A stretch of DNA of 40,746 bases, taken from JAISFI01 sp031553775 (GTDB taxonomy: Bacteria > Bacteroidota > Bacteroidia > Bacteroidales > Azobacteroidaceae). The position numbers and the translations under genes were made by a program. Position 1 is the first letter of the stretch, and each line of letters starts with the position of its first letter. Positions 1 through 7,971 of the stretch are shown in pieces. The stretch lies in the NCBI GenBank assembly GCA_031553775.1, contig JAVBLA010000058.1:1-40746 (forward strand), given 5' to 3'. The notes beneath the pieces are model-generated. The model did not search any database and was not told the DNA's origin. It saw only the letters and a program-made list of their open reading frames with translations.

Positions 1-1
1 C

Positions 2-49
2 GGATCAGCGGATTTTCCCGGTGGATTTCCCCTCACATATCATGAATAT
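2..49 (+). repeat. Left terminal inverted repeat of the IS
   Basis: These 48 bases are the exact reverse complement of 1417-1464. Pairing fails on both sides (base 50 against 1416, base 1 against 1465), which fixes the repeat limits. Confidence 0.95.
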
Positions 50-1038
50 AGCATCGCCAACCGATACATAAAAAACTTAATATCCCCAACCCCTCGGAAC
101 TGTCCTCTAAAGGCTTTGATTTTAGCATTAAATGATTCCGCAGATGCGTTTGTGAGCCTATTATTGAAATAGTTTATGATTGTAGCATAGTGGTTTTCAA
201 ATGTTTCCAATACCTGATTGAATTGTGTTTCCCCAAACGCCTCTACATCATTATACCATTTGGCAAGTAGCAATCTTGCCGAGTCGGCAGTGATTCGTTT
301 GTTGAATATCCCGGTAAGTTTCAGTGCGATCTCATATGCATGTTTGAGTTTGGGATAGGCCTCGAACAGGATTTGGGCGCCTACTTTTTGCTGTTCCTTC
401 CATTTTGAAAAGTGCTTGAGTACAATGTGTTTACTGCGAGCCATAATCTGTGGCATGGTTTCTCCGTTGCTCATTTTTGTGGGTTCCCATGGCTCGAGAG
501 AATGTCCGTTAGCTTTTGCTTCCTTACGTTTGTCCCTGTATGCTCGGATCGCTTTGTTCTCAGCATCGAGTACCTCCCAGCGGTATTTTATGCGAAGTTG
601 GTCGACAGCTTCATTTATCAGTTGTTGTACATGGAAGCGGTCGTTAATCAGTTGCGCTGCAGGAAAGGATCGACGTGCTGTTAGCATCATCGCAGAGGAT
701 AGGTCAGTAGTTATAGTCTTGACCTGGCGACGTTTGAGATACGGCATCCGGTTGAATGCTCTGATTACAGTGTCACTGGCCACGCCTCGAACCATTGCCA
801 CAAGTGCTCCTTTCTGACCATGAGCTGCCTTATTGGTGAGTATCGTGTAAACTTCCCCATTGCTCAGGCAGGTCTCATCCAAACTCAGATCGCTACCGAG
901 ATTATCCTCGAATACAATGTATTCCTCTGCATGTTTCAGCTGTTCCCAATCGCGATAGTCACTAATAATTTCTTTGTACTGCTTGCGAAGTGTCTGACCG
1001 TTCAATCCGTTTCGGGCTGCCAGCGTACTGATACTCAC
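40..1038 (-). CDS. ISL3-type DDE transposase (ISAon1 group)
   Basis: This 332-residue protein is the catalytic part of the transposase and would cut and rejoin the element's ends. DDE-type acidic positions are visible in the segments LSLDET near residue 54, TTDLSSA near 111 and NASAESFNAK near 300. The conserved ELYTILTNKAA-like stretch (here EVYTILTNKAA) follows the first Asp, as in Bacteroidota ISL3 relatives. The predicted start is GTG at 1038, preceded by an open stretch back to 1060 in the same frame with no better start. The upstream ORF ends only 10 bases away in a frame offset by one, so this part may be made by recoding or coupled re-initiation. It looks intact. Confidence 0.88.
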   Translation of the reverse strand: MSISTLAARNGLNGQTLRKQYKEIISDYRDWEQLKHAEEYIVFEDNLGSDLSLDETCLSNGEVYTILTNKAAHGQKGALVAMVRGVASDTVIRAFNRMPYLKRRQVKTITTDLSSAMMLTARRSFPAAQLINDRFHVQQLINEAVDQLRIKYRWEVLDAENKAIRAYRDKRKEAKANGHSLEPWEPTKMSNGETMPQIMARSKHIVLKHFSKWKEQQKVGAQILFEAYPKLKHAYEIALKLTGIFNKRITADSARLLLAKWYNDVEAFGETQFNQVLETFENHYATIINYFNNRLTNASAESFNAKIKAFRGQFRGVGDIKFFMYRLAMLYS

Positions 1039-1048
1039 AGGGGTACTT

Positions 1049-1399
1049 TCAATCTCCTTCTTTTAAAAAAGCCACGAACTCTGCATTGAGCCGAGTGTGG
1101 TCGTGTTCCGATAAATCCCACTCATAACTAAAAATATCACCGGTATCTTCGTCGAGCCATTTGCGTTTACGAACATGAAGATACGTTGCCCGACCACGGA
1201 TAGGAAAGTCCTGAATGAGGTGGTATGCGCCAAAACCATAGGCGACAACCTTACTATTATACTTATCCTCTCGTAACTGGACTTTCTTCTCGTCTAGCCA
1301 TATGTCAAAACGGATATCTGACTTCTCAAAGTTGACAATATCAAAATTGTCTATCAAAACATCGGGCAGGATCACCCGTAGCAAATCTTCTGGTTTCAT
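1049..1399 (-). CDS. ISAon1-type transposase N-terminal region protein
   Basis: A 116-residue protein lying immediately upstream of the DDE ORF, matching the separate N-terminal protein typical of ISAon1-like elements. It probably supplies the end-binding part of the transposase, although no clear DNA-binding motif can be pointed to. An in-frame GTG at 1405 would add two residues, but a -7-like box (TACTTTTG, reverse complement of 1405-1412) overlaps it, so I prefer the ATG at 1399. The 3' end contains TTTTTTAAAAGAAGGAG just before the stop, a T/A-rich run followed by a Shine-Dalgarno-like sequence, which may matter for expressing the downstream ORF. Confidence 0.75.
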   Translation of the reverse strand: MKPEDLLRVILPDVLIDNFDIVNFEKSDIRFDIWLDEKKVQLREDKYNSKVVAYGFGAYHLIQDFPIRGRATYLHVRKRKWLDEDTGDIFSYEWDLSEHDHTRLNAEFVAFLKEGD

Positions 1400-1416
1400 G
1401 ACCACAAAAGTAGATG

Positions 1417-1464
1417 ATATTCATGATATGTGAGGGGAAATCCACCGGGAAAATCCGCTGATCC
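1417..1464 (-). repeat. Right terminal inverted repeat of the IS
   Basis: Exact 48-bp reverse complement of 2-49. If the element made an 8-bp target duplication, the copy on this side would be 1465-1472. Confidence 0.95.
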
Positions 1465-1617
1465 ATGATACACCTGTTACCACATCAATGATTTATAACT
1501 AAAAATATGTATACAAAACAACTCAGACAAGAATATGCCTGAGCGCGACTAAGGGATAACCTCGACAGAAACGTCAGAGGTTATTTACTTCACGGACTCC
1601 TTCTTCATTTTAAACAT
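1465..1617 (-). promoter_or_regulatory. Leader-like region: tiny ORF and two hairpins
   Basis: Read on the minus strand, a -7-like box (1624-1631) is followed by a 7-codon ORF MKKESVK (1585-1608; a possible earlier ATG is at 1617). A hairpin starts directly after its stop: ATAACCTC at 1556-1563 pairs with GAGGTTAT at 1577-1584, with three more pairs inside. A second, imperfect hairpin lies at 1522-1542 (CTCAG/CTGAG). The order of leader peptide, stop and hairpin resembles an attenuator, but the gene it would control is not visible because the IS follows. No other gene is seen in 1465-1780. Confidence 0.35.
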
Positions 1618-1623
1618 AAGTTG

Positions 1624-1631
1624 CAAAAATA
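1624..1631 (-). promoter_or_regulatory. Possible -7 box TATTTTTG
   Basis: The reverse complement reads TATTTTTG, matching the Bacteroidota -7 consensus TAnnTTTG. No good -33 TTTG is seen, so this is a candidate only. It would start transcription near 1617, towards the IS. Confidence 0.4.
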
Positions 1632-1730
1632 CACTATTTTCCTGTATTTGCCTTAAAAAAATTGCTTTTGTGTCTGATAATCATTGATAATAAAGCAACA
1701 TCGTAAAGTCAAATAAGTAAATACATAAAA

Positions 1731-1763
1731 AGAAGAAAGGAATCAGATAAGTTCCTTTCTTCT
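1731..1763 (-). terminator. Rho-independent terminator of the VOC gene
   Basis: AGAAGAAAGGAA (1731-1742) pairs perfectly with TTCCTTTCTTCT (1752-1763) around a 9-base loop. On the minus strand the hairpin is followed by a run of five T. It lies 18 bases past the stop of the VOC gene. Confidence 0.85.
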
Positions 1764-1780
1764 AAAATGTACTTTTTTTC

Positions 1781-2155
1781 CTACTTTTCCGAATACAGCC
1801 CGACCCGATTCCCTTCGCAATCAATAAATACGGCAAAATAACCCCGGTTATCCGCTTCAATCTTTGTTTTGGAAATAAGAATCCTGCCACCGTTCTTTTC
1901 GATAAAGGAGATTGCCTGCATCATGTTTTCGATATTCAGGCTGACTAATACACCATTCTCTGATGGAAGAAAACTGTTTTCGGCTGCCCACGAAATAGCA
2001 CCAGGACAGAGTCCGTTTTCTTCCGGAAAGAATGCCATTTTCTCATGCCCACAGGCCATTGTAACGAGTTTAACGCTCAAGAGACTTTCATAAAACTTGA
2101 TTGACCTGTCGAAATCGATAACAGGAATTTCAAAAAATGCTACTAGTGTTTTCAT
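1781..2155 (-). CDS. VOC family (glyoxalase/bleomycin-resistance fold) protein
   Basis: A 124-residue protein of the vicinal oxygen chelate fold, with the typical opening EIPVIDFDRSIKFYESLL and the closing half FAVFIDCEGNRVGLYS. This family includes glyoxalases, dioxygenases and antibiotic-binding proteins; the substrate cannot be inferred here. It follows the AraC-type regulator on the same strand but has its own -7 box at 2186-2193, and its promoter shares a 19-bp box with the regulator's promoter. The likely reading is a regulator controlling this gene and itself. A strong terminator follows. Confidence 0.8.
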   Translation of the reverse strand: MKTLVAFFEIPVIDFDRSIKFYESLLSVKLVTMACGHEKMAFFPEENGLCPGAISWAAENSFLPSENGVLVSLNIENMMQAISFIEKNGGRILISKTKIEADNRGYFAVFIDCEGNRVGLYSEK

Positions 2156-2185
2156 CTTTTACTTGAATTAATTTGTTAGACGATG

Positions 2186-2193
2186 CAAAAGTA
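2186..2193 (-). promoter_or_regulatory. -7 box of the VOC gene
   Basis: The reverse complement reads TACTTTTG, a full match to TAnnTTTG, about 30 bases before the VOC start codon. Confidence 0.7.
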
Positions 2194-2212
2194 GAGTCTC
2201 GAAAAAGAGTAA

Positions 2213-2231
2213 AATTGTAAAAAAGAGACAT
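2213..2231 (-). promoter_or_regulatory. Putative AraC operator at the VOC promoter
   Basis: A 19-bp box on plus, AATTGTAAAAAAGAGACAT, differs at one base from 3078-3096 in front of the regulator gene. Both boxes lie exactly 19 bp upstream of their -7 boxes, covering the -33 region. Confidence 0.6.
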
Positions 2232-2240
2232 CTTTATTCT

Positions 2241-3035
2241 TTACGAAAAGTAGTCTGAATAAGGTTGACAAATGTTGAGATATTCACCTGGTGTATAACC
2301 AGAGAAGGTTTTAAATTCCTTAATCATGTGAGACTGGTCGAAATAACCACATTCGCAAGCAAGAGTTGTTAAGGAGATTTGCGGATTGCTTTCAAGAATA
2401 TGTAAGGCCCGTTGAAAGCGAATAGTACGGGAAAACTCTTTCGGATTGGCTCCGATATGTTCGGAGAATATGCGGTTGAACTGTTTAGTACTTAAACAAG
2501 CTGCATCGGCAAGCCGGGTAATATCCGTCTGACCGGAGTTAATTAACCGGATAGATGCTTCTATTCGCTTCTGGTTATGCTCTGCAAGGCGGGTAAAGCG
2601 TTTCAACAGGAATTCTTCTATGAGGAGAATGCATAATTTATCGTCTTCAGTGCTTGTCAACAAATTTTCCAGTTTCAATAGTTCTTTATCTTCTATATCA
2701 CCGGCGGTCAAACGCAACCCCGAAGACAAATTTATCGGAAAACTAAAAAATGCCCGTACTCCGGCAGGATGAAAAACAACCGAAATCATATTGATTTTCC
2801 CGTTATACTTTAAATCGGTAAATGTTTTTTCCTGCCCACTAAGGAATACGCGTGGATGAAGTTCTTTTTCACGGACTGATAACAAACGGTTTCCGCGATG
2901 GAATACCAGGCTCATCATACCGGTAGGCACAGTCCTGGCCAATGCAGCCGAATCACCAATTGTTTTCAAGAGCCAATAATGCTTCACATAAGGTGCAAGC
3001 ACGGATATAGGTTGTATGATTCTGAAATCTTCCAT
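2241..3035 (-). CDS. AraC family transcriptional regulator
   Basis: A 264-residue regulator with an N-terminal ligand-binding-type domain (about residues 1-150, resembling the DUF6597 type) and a C-terminal double helix-turn-helix AraC domain (about 160-255). Signature stretches are LADAACLSTKQFNRIFSEHI and YFDQSHMIKEFKTFSGYTPGEY. An upstream ATG at 3053 lies inside the -7 box (3051-3058), so the ATG at 3035 is the better start. It stands directly upstream of the VOC gene on the same strand, 85 bp apart, with a shared promoter box, which suggests local and autogenous control. The effector is unknown. Confidence 0.85.
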   Translation of the reverse strand: MEDFRIIQPISVLAPYVKHYWLLKTIGDSAALARTVPTGMMSLVFHRGNRLLSVREKELHPRVFLSGQEKTFTDLKYNGKINMISVVFHPAGVRAFFSFPINLSSGLRLTAGDIEDKELLKLENLLTSTEDDKLCILLIEEFLLKRFTRLAEHNQKRIEASIRLINSGQTDITRLADAACLSTKQFNRIFSEHIGANPKEFSRTIRFQRALHILESNPQISLTTLACECGYFDQSHMIKEFKTFSGYTPGEYLNICQPYSDYFS

Positions 3036-3050
3036 AAATAAATATCCCGA

Positions 3051-3058
3051 CAAAGATA
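3051..3058 (-). promoter_or_regulatory. -7 box of the AraC regulator gene
   Basis: The reverse complement reads TATCTTTG, a full match to TAnnTTTG. The predicted transcript start near 3044 supports the downstream start codon at 3035. Confidence 0.72.
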
Positions 3059-3077
3059 TGGGTTTGCCGGAACAAGT

Positions 3078-3096
3078 AATTGTAAAAAAGGGACAT
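3078..3096 (-). promoter_or_regulatory. Putative AraC operator at its own promoter
   Basis: AATTGTAAAAAAGGGACAT matches 2213-2231 at 18 of 19 positions and sits at the same 19-bp distance from the -7 box. Confidence 0.6.
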
Positions 3097-3177
3097 TATT
3101 TCGGACAGAGTTTTAATGTGCTTTGAAAACTTCCTTTTTGAAGATTTCCTTATCTAAGTGGAGAAAAGCGCAAAACA

Positions 3178-3209
3178 TTGCCGAATCCATAATATTTTCC
3201 CTATATTTG
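3178..3209 (+). promoter_or_regulatory. Promoter of the CotH-domain gene
   Basis: TATATTTG at 3202-3209 matches the -7 consensus. A TTG at 3178-3180, 21 bases upstream, is a partial -33 element. Transcription would start near 3216, downstream of the first possible ATG at 3158, which supports the start at 3263. Confidence 0.65.
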
Positions 3210-3262
3210 CAATAATAATCAGGTTAAAATCAGAGCAAGTCCTCTACACAACTATTGATGCC

Positions 3263-5593
3263 ATGCTAAACAGGAAATTACTGCTATTACTACTTTCTCT
3301 TTTCTCATTAGTCATTCAAGCCGCCCAGGTATTCGATCCGAATGAAGAATATCTGATCACCTGTTACGACACAAAAACAGGAGGAATTGAAGTGGCTACT
3401 TCTGGAAGTTTTCCCTTGATGTATAATAGTTCCGTAAACAAAAATACGGAACGTGTTTTCTGGAAGATCAAAGAAGAACAAAGTGGAAAATATTCGATAA
3501 AAAATACCACTACCAATCAATACATCGGCTATCTGGCAGACAATTATGATTCAAGATATATTAAATTGGTGTCTGCATTAGATGCTCAAAACAGCACCAC
3601 TCTATTTACCTTTAATCCTGTAACAAAAGATGGACTTGAATATTATGCCATTGTTTCAGTTGCCAATCCGGAACATATTTTTAATAAGCGCGGCAGCGGT
3701 GTTGTCGGAACTTTTGAGTGCAAAAACAGAGACTACGACAACAATGAATTATTCATATTAAAGAAAAAAAGTTCTCTACCTGCAGAATTTCAGAACGGAA
3801 ATGGCAGGTTATCTACTTATTTGAATTCCATTACTCTAAATGGAAATAGTTTAGCATTGGATGAAACCGAAAGGATATATTATTATTCTCTTCCTTTATC
3901 TCAAATAAATACCGACGTAGACCTGAAAATCGAATTCGAAACAAAAAGTACAAATTATACATTAAAACTAGATGGACAGGAATTTTCAAATGGGACTTTA
4001 TTTACGTTCAATAATGTGGAGGCCAACAAACAGTATGAAATTAAGGTATTTCAAAATGGTTCTGTAACCGATACCGAATATCTCATATTTACAGGCTTAC
4101 CTATCGTACAATTATATTCCACCAATACTCTGAGCGACAGTTTTCAAAAAGGGCAAATATGCGTTCATGAACCGGATAAAAGCATTGCATATGAATTATT
4201 CGATGCGGAAATACGCTATCGGGGAGCCTCTTCTCTCTCCCGTCAAAAAAAAGCATTTGCCATTAAGGTAAAAGATACTGCCGGGAAAAACCTGGATGTA
4301 AGTTTCTTTGGATTGCGCGAAGACAAATATTGGATCCTGGATGCAATGGCTGTAGATAAAGGACGTGTGCGCAACCGGGTTTGTACAGATCTGTGGAACG
4401 ATTTTTCTGCTGCTCCATACCATAAATCCAGTGAACCTGAAATGGTCAATGCAACGCGGGGATTGTATGTTGAAGTTTTCCTGAATGACAAATACTGGGG
4501 ACTTTATTGCATGACGGAACGGGTTGACCGGAAACAGTTGAAACTCAAAAAGTTCAAGGAAAGTCCCTTGCAGGTTCGCGGCGTCCTGTATAAAACATTT
4601 GACTGGAGTTATGCAGGAATGATGGGGTATGTACCGAGGGTAGGACCCAATCCGAATTACAGTTTAGCATCCTATAGTAATAGCTCACTGACATGGGACG
4701 GACATGAAATGGAATATCCCGATGTTGGAGACGGAGAACCTATCGACTGGAAACCATTATACGATGTGGTTAAATTTGTTGCCCAAAGCAGCAATACTGA
4801 TTTTATCAATAACATTGCCAAACAGGTAGACCTGCCCGTATGGCTCGATTATTATCTGATGATGGAGTTGATTTTAGCCACAGACAACCACGGGAAAAAC
4901 GAGTATTTATATATGTACGATATCACCGGAAACCGCATGCTGGGTATTGCTCCGTGGGATATGGATGGGACTTTGGGACGGACCTGGGGCTCAGGTACAG
5001 TAGCTGCAGCGCAGGATTACACCCGATACATCATCAACAATGAACACGGAGAACACAATTTGTTCCGTCGTTTGAAAGAAACAAATGCATCAGGTTTTAA
5101 TGACCTGCTGAAAAAGCAATATGACAAATTTCGTTTTACTTACTTTTCACCCGAAAGCCTGTCCAAACGTTTCGAAGATTATAAAAACTTGTTTGATCAA
5201 ACCGGTGCCACCACCCGGGAAATAAAACGTTGGAATGGAGCAGACGGGATCTCCCTGAATTTCGACGAAGAATTGGCATACCTCAAAAAATGGGTTGTAG
5301 ACCGCTCTAACTACCTGAACCAACAATATGGACCGCCGGAATCTATCGATAATTCCAAAGAATCTGTGATTGCTGCCAACTATTTGTTTTATCCGAACCC
5401 CGTATCCGGTACATTAAATATCTGTAACGTAGTACAGGGAACCCCGGTTCTGGTTTATTCTCAATATGGAACCCTGGTTTATTCCCAAAAAGCGGAAGAA
5501 ACAAATATTTCTGTCGACTTCTCAGACTATCCTTCCGGATGTTATTATCTGAAAATTGGAGAAAATAGAGGAAAAGTGATTATGAAATACTAA
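3263..5593 (+). CDS. Secreted CotH-kinase family protein with T9SS sorting domain
   Basis: A 776-residue exported protein. A signal peptide (MLNRKLLLLLLSLFSLVIQA) is followed by a beta-rich, possibly trefoil-like region (about 25-160), a CotH kinase domain (about 290-650) and a C-terminal T9SS type A sorting domain (last ~70 residues, beginning YPNPVSGTLNI). CotH motifs visible are RYRGASS near 320, DNHGKN at 541-546 and PWDMDG at 565-570, whose aspartates are the expected ATP/metal ligands. CotH proteins phosphorylate secreted proteins in spore formers; a surface or secreted protein kinase role is inferred here. The ATG at 3158 is rejected because the -7 box lies downstream of it. Two further predicted T9SS cargo genes follow. 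Confidence 0.88.
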   Translation: MLNRKLLLLLLSLFSLVIQAAQVFDPNEEYLITCYDTKTGGIEVATSGSFPLMYNSSVNKNTERVFWKIKEEQSGKYSIKNTTTNQYIGYLADNYDSRYIKLVSALDAQNSTTLFTFNPVTKDGLEYYAIVSVANPEHIFNKRGSGVVGTFECKNRDYDNNELFILKKKSSLPAEFQNGNGRLSTYLNSITLNGNSLALDETERIYYYSLPLSQINTDVDLKIEFETKSTNYTLKLDGQEFSNGTLFTFNNVEANKQYEIKVFQNGSVTDTEYLIFTGLPIVQLYSTNTLSDSFQKGQICVHEPDKSIAYELFDAEIRYRGASSLSRQKKAFAIKVKDTAGKNLDVSFFGLREDKYWILDAMAVDKGRVRNRVCTDLWNDFSAAPYHKSSEPEMVNATRGLYVEVFLNDKYWGLYCMTERVDRKQLKLKKFKESPLQVRGVLYKTFDWSYAGMMGYVPRVGPNPNYSLASYSNSSLTWDGHEMEYPDVGDGEPIDWKPLYDVVKFVAQSSNTDFINNIAKQVDLPVWLDYYLMMELILATDNHGKNEYLYMYDITGNRMLGIAPWDMDGTLGRTWGSGTVAAAQDYTRYIINNEHGEHNLFRRLKETNASGFNDLLKKQYDKFRFTYFSPESLSKRFEDYKNLFDQTGATTREIKRWNGADGISLNFDEELAYLKKWVVDRSNYLNQQYGPPESIDNSKESVIAANYLFYPNPVSGTLNICNVVQGTPVLVYSQYGTLVYSQKAEETNISVDFSDYPSGCYYLKIGENRGKVIMKY

Positions 5594-5757
5594 GAAACAT
5601 TCGATATTCTATTCTATAAAAGTTTCTTAGTCAAGAATTATAACTCTATAGTTTTTGAGATGATCTTGTTCTGCTTTTGTTGCATTTCTACTTGCTATAA
5701 ATAAGAATCTAAGAATTAAGGACTTAGGGGCAAAACATGTGGATAGTCTTTTAATCT
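5594..5757. other. Convergent intergenic region
   Basis: No gene is seen. AAGAAAC near the CotH stop can pair with GTTTCTT at about 5622-5628 across a long loop, a weak terminator candidate at best. The region also holds one copy of a 28-bp element that recurs in front of the lamin-tail gene. Confidence 0.5.
5721..5748 (+). repeat. 28-bp dispersed element, copy A
   Basis: It aligns with 8194-8221 with 25 matches, two mismatches and two single-base gaps; the shared cores are CTTAGGGG, AAAACATG and GGATA. Its role is unknown. Confidence 0.6.
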
Positions 5758-7860
5758 TCAATACACCACCTTCGCCACCGAATTCCCAGCCAGAATGAGA
5801 TATACCCCTTTGCTGTTCAAACGGAAAACAATATTTTTCCCCTCTTCCGATGGTTGCATACCAATCAAAACACCCTGAGAATTATAGATTCTCACCAATA
5901 CATTGTCGTGAACATTGGAAACATACAACTCATCCCCAAGTACAAAAGATCTGATCTCCGGCTGAGAGACTTTTTCGGTATACACCGGGCTGGACGATCC
6001 GTACTCATAAGCGCCCATATCCACTTTTACACCGTGTATGCGATCTCCTCCGCCCAGGGAATGAATCACCCCGTTGACAAATTTATTATCTCCTGCATCT
6101 ACACACGGGGAGGATGCCGCTAATTGGTATGACGCGGCACAGATATCCTCAACCTCTGCTTGGGTGGTTCCTTTACCGATAACCGATGACGGATTTTCGA
6201 ACTGGGGACTTTTAGAGCGCGTCAACTGAATGTGGTTCAGGCGTCCGGCTACAAATTTCGTACTGGTCGTTTCTATCGCCGAATACCTTGAAACAATATC
6301 TCCTCCCCCGTTTATATTGGTATTTTGTCCGTAGCTGTTATATCCCGAACTGGAATTATTATTATACATAACCGTATTATTAACCTCCAGATGAGATGAC
6401 GAACTTCCTGTTCCAATCGCGCCTCCGGGACCTCCGGAAGCAAGGTTATTGGCCAGGGTGCAGTTAATGATCAAGGCATTGGTCCCCCCTCCTATCTGGA
6501 TCGCACCGCCATTGCTGACAGAAGTATTATTGACAAATAAAGAATTTTCTATCAACAGGCTACCCCGGTGACAGTGAATGGCTCCTCCTTTCATCCCGTT
6601 TTGCGTTCTGTTATTCCGGAAAATACAATTCCGGATATGCGCCCCGTTATTGATGATCATAGCTCCACCATTAGTCGCTGACGAACCCAATCCGTTTTGT
6701 ATGATAACCCCATCGAGCAGACAGGGGATATAAGAAGTGTTTCCACTCAAACGTGCGGCATCTACGGAGTTTTGTAAGAGAGGAATCGCATCTCTACCAT
6801 CAAGGATCGTTTGATTTTTCACCCAATTTCTTTCGTTCATCTGAGTCTCTATACCGGCAAAACCGCCGTATATGAACAACGAGTCAAAATTGATAGTAGT
6901 CGATAGATAATACGTCCCTTTCTTCAGCCAAACCTGGTGGTTTTTATTAGTTTTGGCCAATGCTACGGCAGCTGTTATTTCTGCTGAGTTTATCCAGGAT
7001 GAGCCGTCTTTACTTCCTGAGCCATCGACCGAAGTATAAATAACACGGGGAGACTCCTGCGTTTCTATGGTATACTGCAAATCGGCATAGATAGGATAAT
7101 GATCAGAAGCATAATCATTTTTTACCGTGTCATGGGTAAGAATGGAAAATGCATTCTTCGGAGCAAAGGCAATATGGTCGATAGTGCCTCCATTCGGATT
7201 AGTTGGAAGACAATCAGTGCAAGTCCGCTGATAATAGGTGCCGATCTTATTGACCACATACCCTCCCGGCTTGGCATTCAGGTCTCCGGCAATAATAAGA
7301 GGCACTTCAGAAAGGAAATCTGTCCTGAACGAACCTGTCACAGTATCAGCCTGAGCCTGTTTATTTACTTCCTTCAAATCAAAATGCATCCCTGCAAAGA
7401 GCACTTTTTTCCCTCCCGGCAGTTCGATAAGAATGGCCGCAATACATCTTTTTTCTCCATCGGTATTCGGATTTGGCAACTCGATATTATACGTCCCCAG
7501 TAAAGGATAACGCGATAAAACGGCATTTCCGTATCGCCCGGTATCCCGGTTTATAGCCCCGGCAAAGTAACAGTAAGGCAAGCCTGTTTTTACAGACAGC
7601 TGTTCCGGCAGACTGCCATTCGCCCTATTGGTATAAGCTTCCACTTCCTGTAAAGCAACCAGATCCGGATTACCCCGGTTGATTGCAGCAGCCGTGGCAT
7701 CGACATCGATATAGTCTGTATTTCTACTGGGAGGGCTGCAATGATGTATGTTATAAGACATTACCCGAATGGTTTTCGACTCTTGGGCAGCTGCCTGGCC
7801 GGCAACCAATAACGCAAAAAATACAATGTGAATTTTACACAAAAAACGGGATACTTTCAT
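5758..7860 (-). CDS. Secreted EEP-family nuclease/phosphatase with beta-helix and T9SS domain
   Basis: A 700-residue exported protein. After a signal peptide (cleavage near AAAQ26), residues 28-265 form an endonuclease/exonuclease/phosphatase domain with the expected catalytic positions: N37 (MSYNIHH), E72 (LQEVEA), H159 (GMHFDL), D193/N195 (AGDLNA), D228/H229 (TIDHIAF) and D253/H254 (ASDHYP). Residues 270-620 form a right-handed parallel beta-helix of the choice-of-anchor Q type. The last ~65 residues are a T9SS sorting domain. The substrate could be DNA, a phospholipid or another phosphoester. An ATG at 7875 is also possible; 7956 lies upstream of the -7 box and is rejected. It is convergent with the CotH gene and divergent from the lamin-tail gene. 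Confidence 0.85.
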   Translation of the reverse strand: MKVSRFLCKIHIVFFALLVAGQAAAQESKTIRVMSYNIHHCSPPSRNTDYIDVDATAAAINRGNPDLVALQEVEAYTNRANGSLPEQLSVKTGLPYCYFAGAINRDTGRYGNAVLSRYPLLGTYNIELPNPNTDGEKRCIAAILIELPGGKKVLFAGMHFDLKEVNKQAQADTVTGSFRTDFLSEVPLIIAGDLNAKPGGYVVNKIGTYYQRTCTDCLPTNPNGGTIDHIAFAPKNAFSILTHDTVKNDYASDHYPIYADLQYTIETQESPRVIYTSVDGSGSKDGSSWINSAEITAAVALAKTNKNHQVWLKKGTYYLSTTINFDSLFIYGGFAGIETQMNERNWVKNQTILDGRDAIPLLQNSVDAARLSGNTSYIPCLLDGVIIQNGLGSSATNGGAMIINNGAHIRNCIFRNNRTQNGMKGGAIHCHRGSLLIENSLFVNNTSVSNGGAIQIGGGTNALIINCTLANNLASGGPGGAIGTGSSSSHLEVNNTVMYNNNSSSGYNSYGQNTNINGGGDIVSRYSAIETTSTKFVAGRLNHIQLTRSKSPQFENPSSVIGKGTTQAEVEDICAASYQLAASSPCVDAGDNKFVNGVIHSLGGGDRIHGVKVDMGAYEYGSSSPVYTEKVSQPEIRSFVLGDELYVSNVHDNVLVRIYNSQGVLIGMQPSEEGKNIVFRLNSKGVYLILAGNSVAKVVY

Positions 7861-7900
7861 ACAGGAAAAAGACATAATATTCTTAGATTTTCTATAGCAA

Positions 7901-7908
7901 CAAAAATA
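7901..7908 (-). promoter_or_regulatory. -7 box of the EEP/beta-helix gene
   Basis: The reverse complement reads TATTTTTG, matching TAnnTTTG. Transcription would start near 7894, ruling out the distal start codon. Confidence 0.65.
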
Positions 7909-7971
7909 AACAGAAGAATTCTCTTCATCAGATACGATTGTTCGCAATATCAGCACAAGTGTTCATGAAAA

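Larger units (their letters stand above)
2..1464 (-). mobile_element. ISL3-type (ISAon1 group) insertion sequence
   Basis: A complete insertion sequence bounded by 48-bp perfect inverted repeats (2-49 and 1417-1464). It carries two ORFs on the minus strand, an N-terminal region protein and a DDE transposase, the arrangement seen in Bacteroidota ISAon1-type elements of the ISL3 family. The transposase stop codon (40-42) lies inside the left repeat. Only one base precedes the left end, so a target duplication cannot be tested. The family call rests on my recognition of the protein motifs; the boundaries are read directly from the repeats. Confidence 0.88.

Noticed and set aside
1556..1584. Rho-independent terminator
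   Set aside because: The stem is good, but no T run follows on either strand; an attenuator-like or structural role fits better.
3158..3262. N-terminal extension of the CotH gene
   Set aside because: The signal peptide starts at 3263 and a consensus -7 box lies at 3202-3209, after the upstream ATG.
5593..5629. Terminator after the CotH gene
   Set aside because: The 7-bp AAGAAAC/GTTTCTT pairing spans a loop of more than 20 bases and is followed by no T run.
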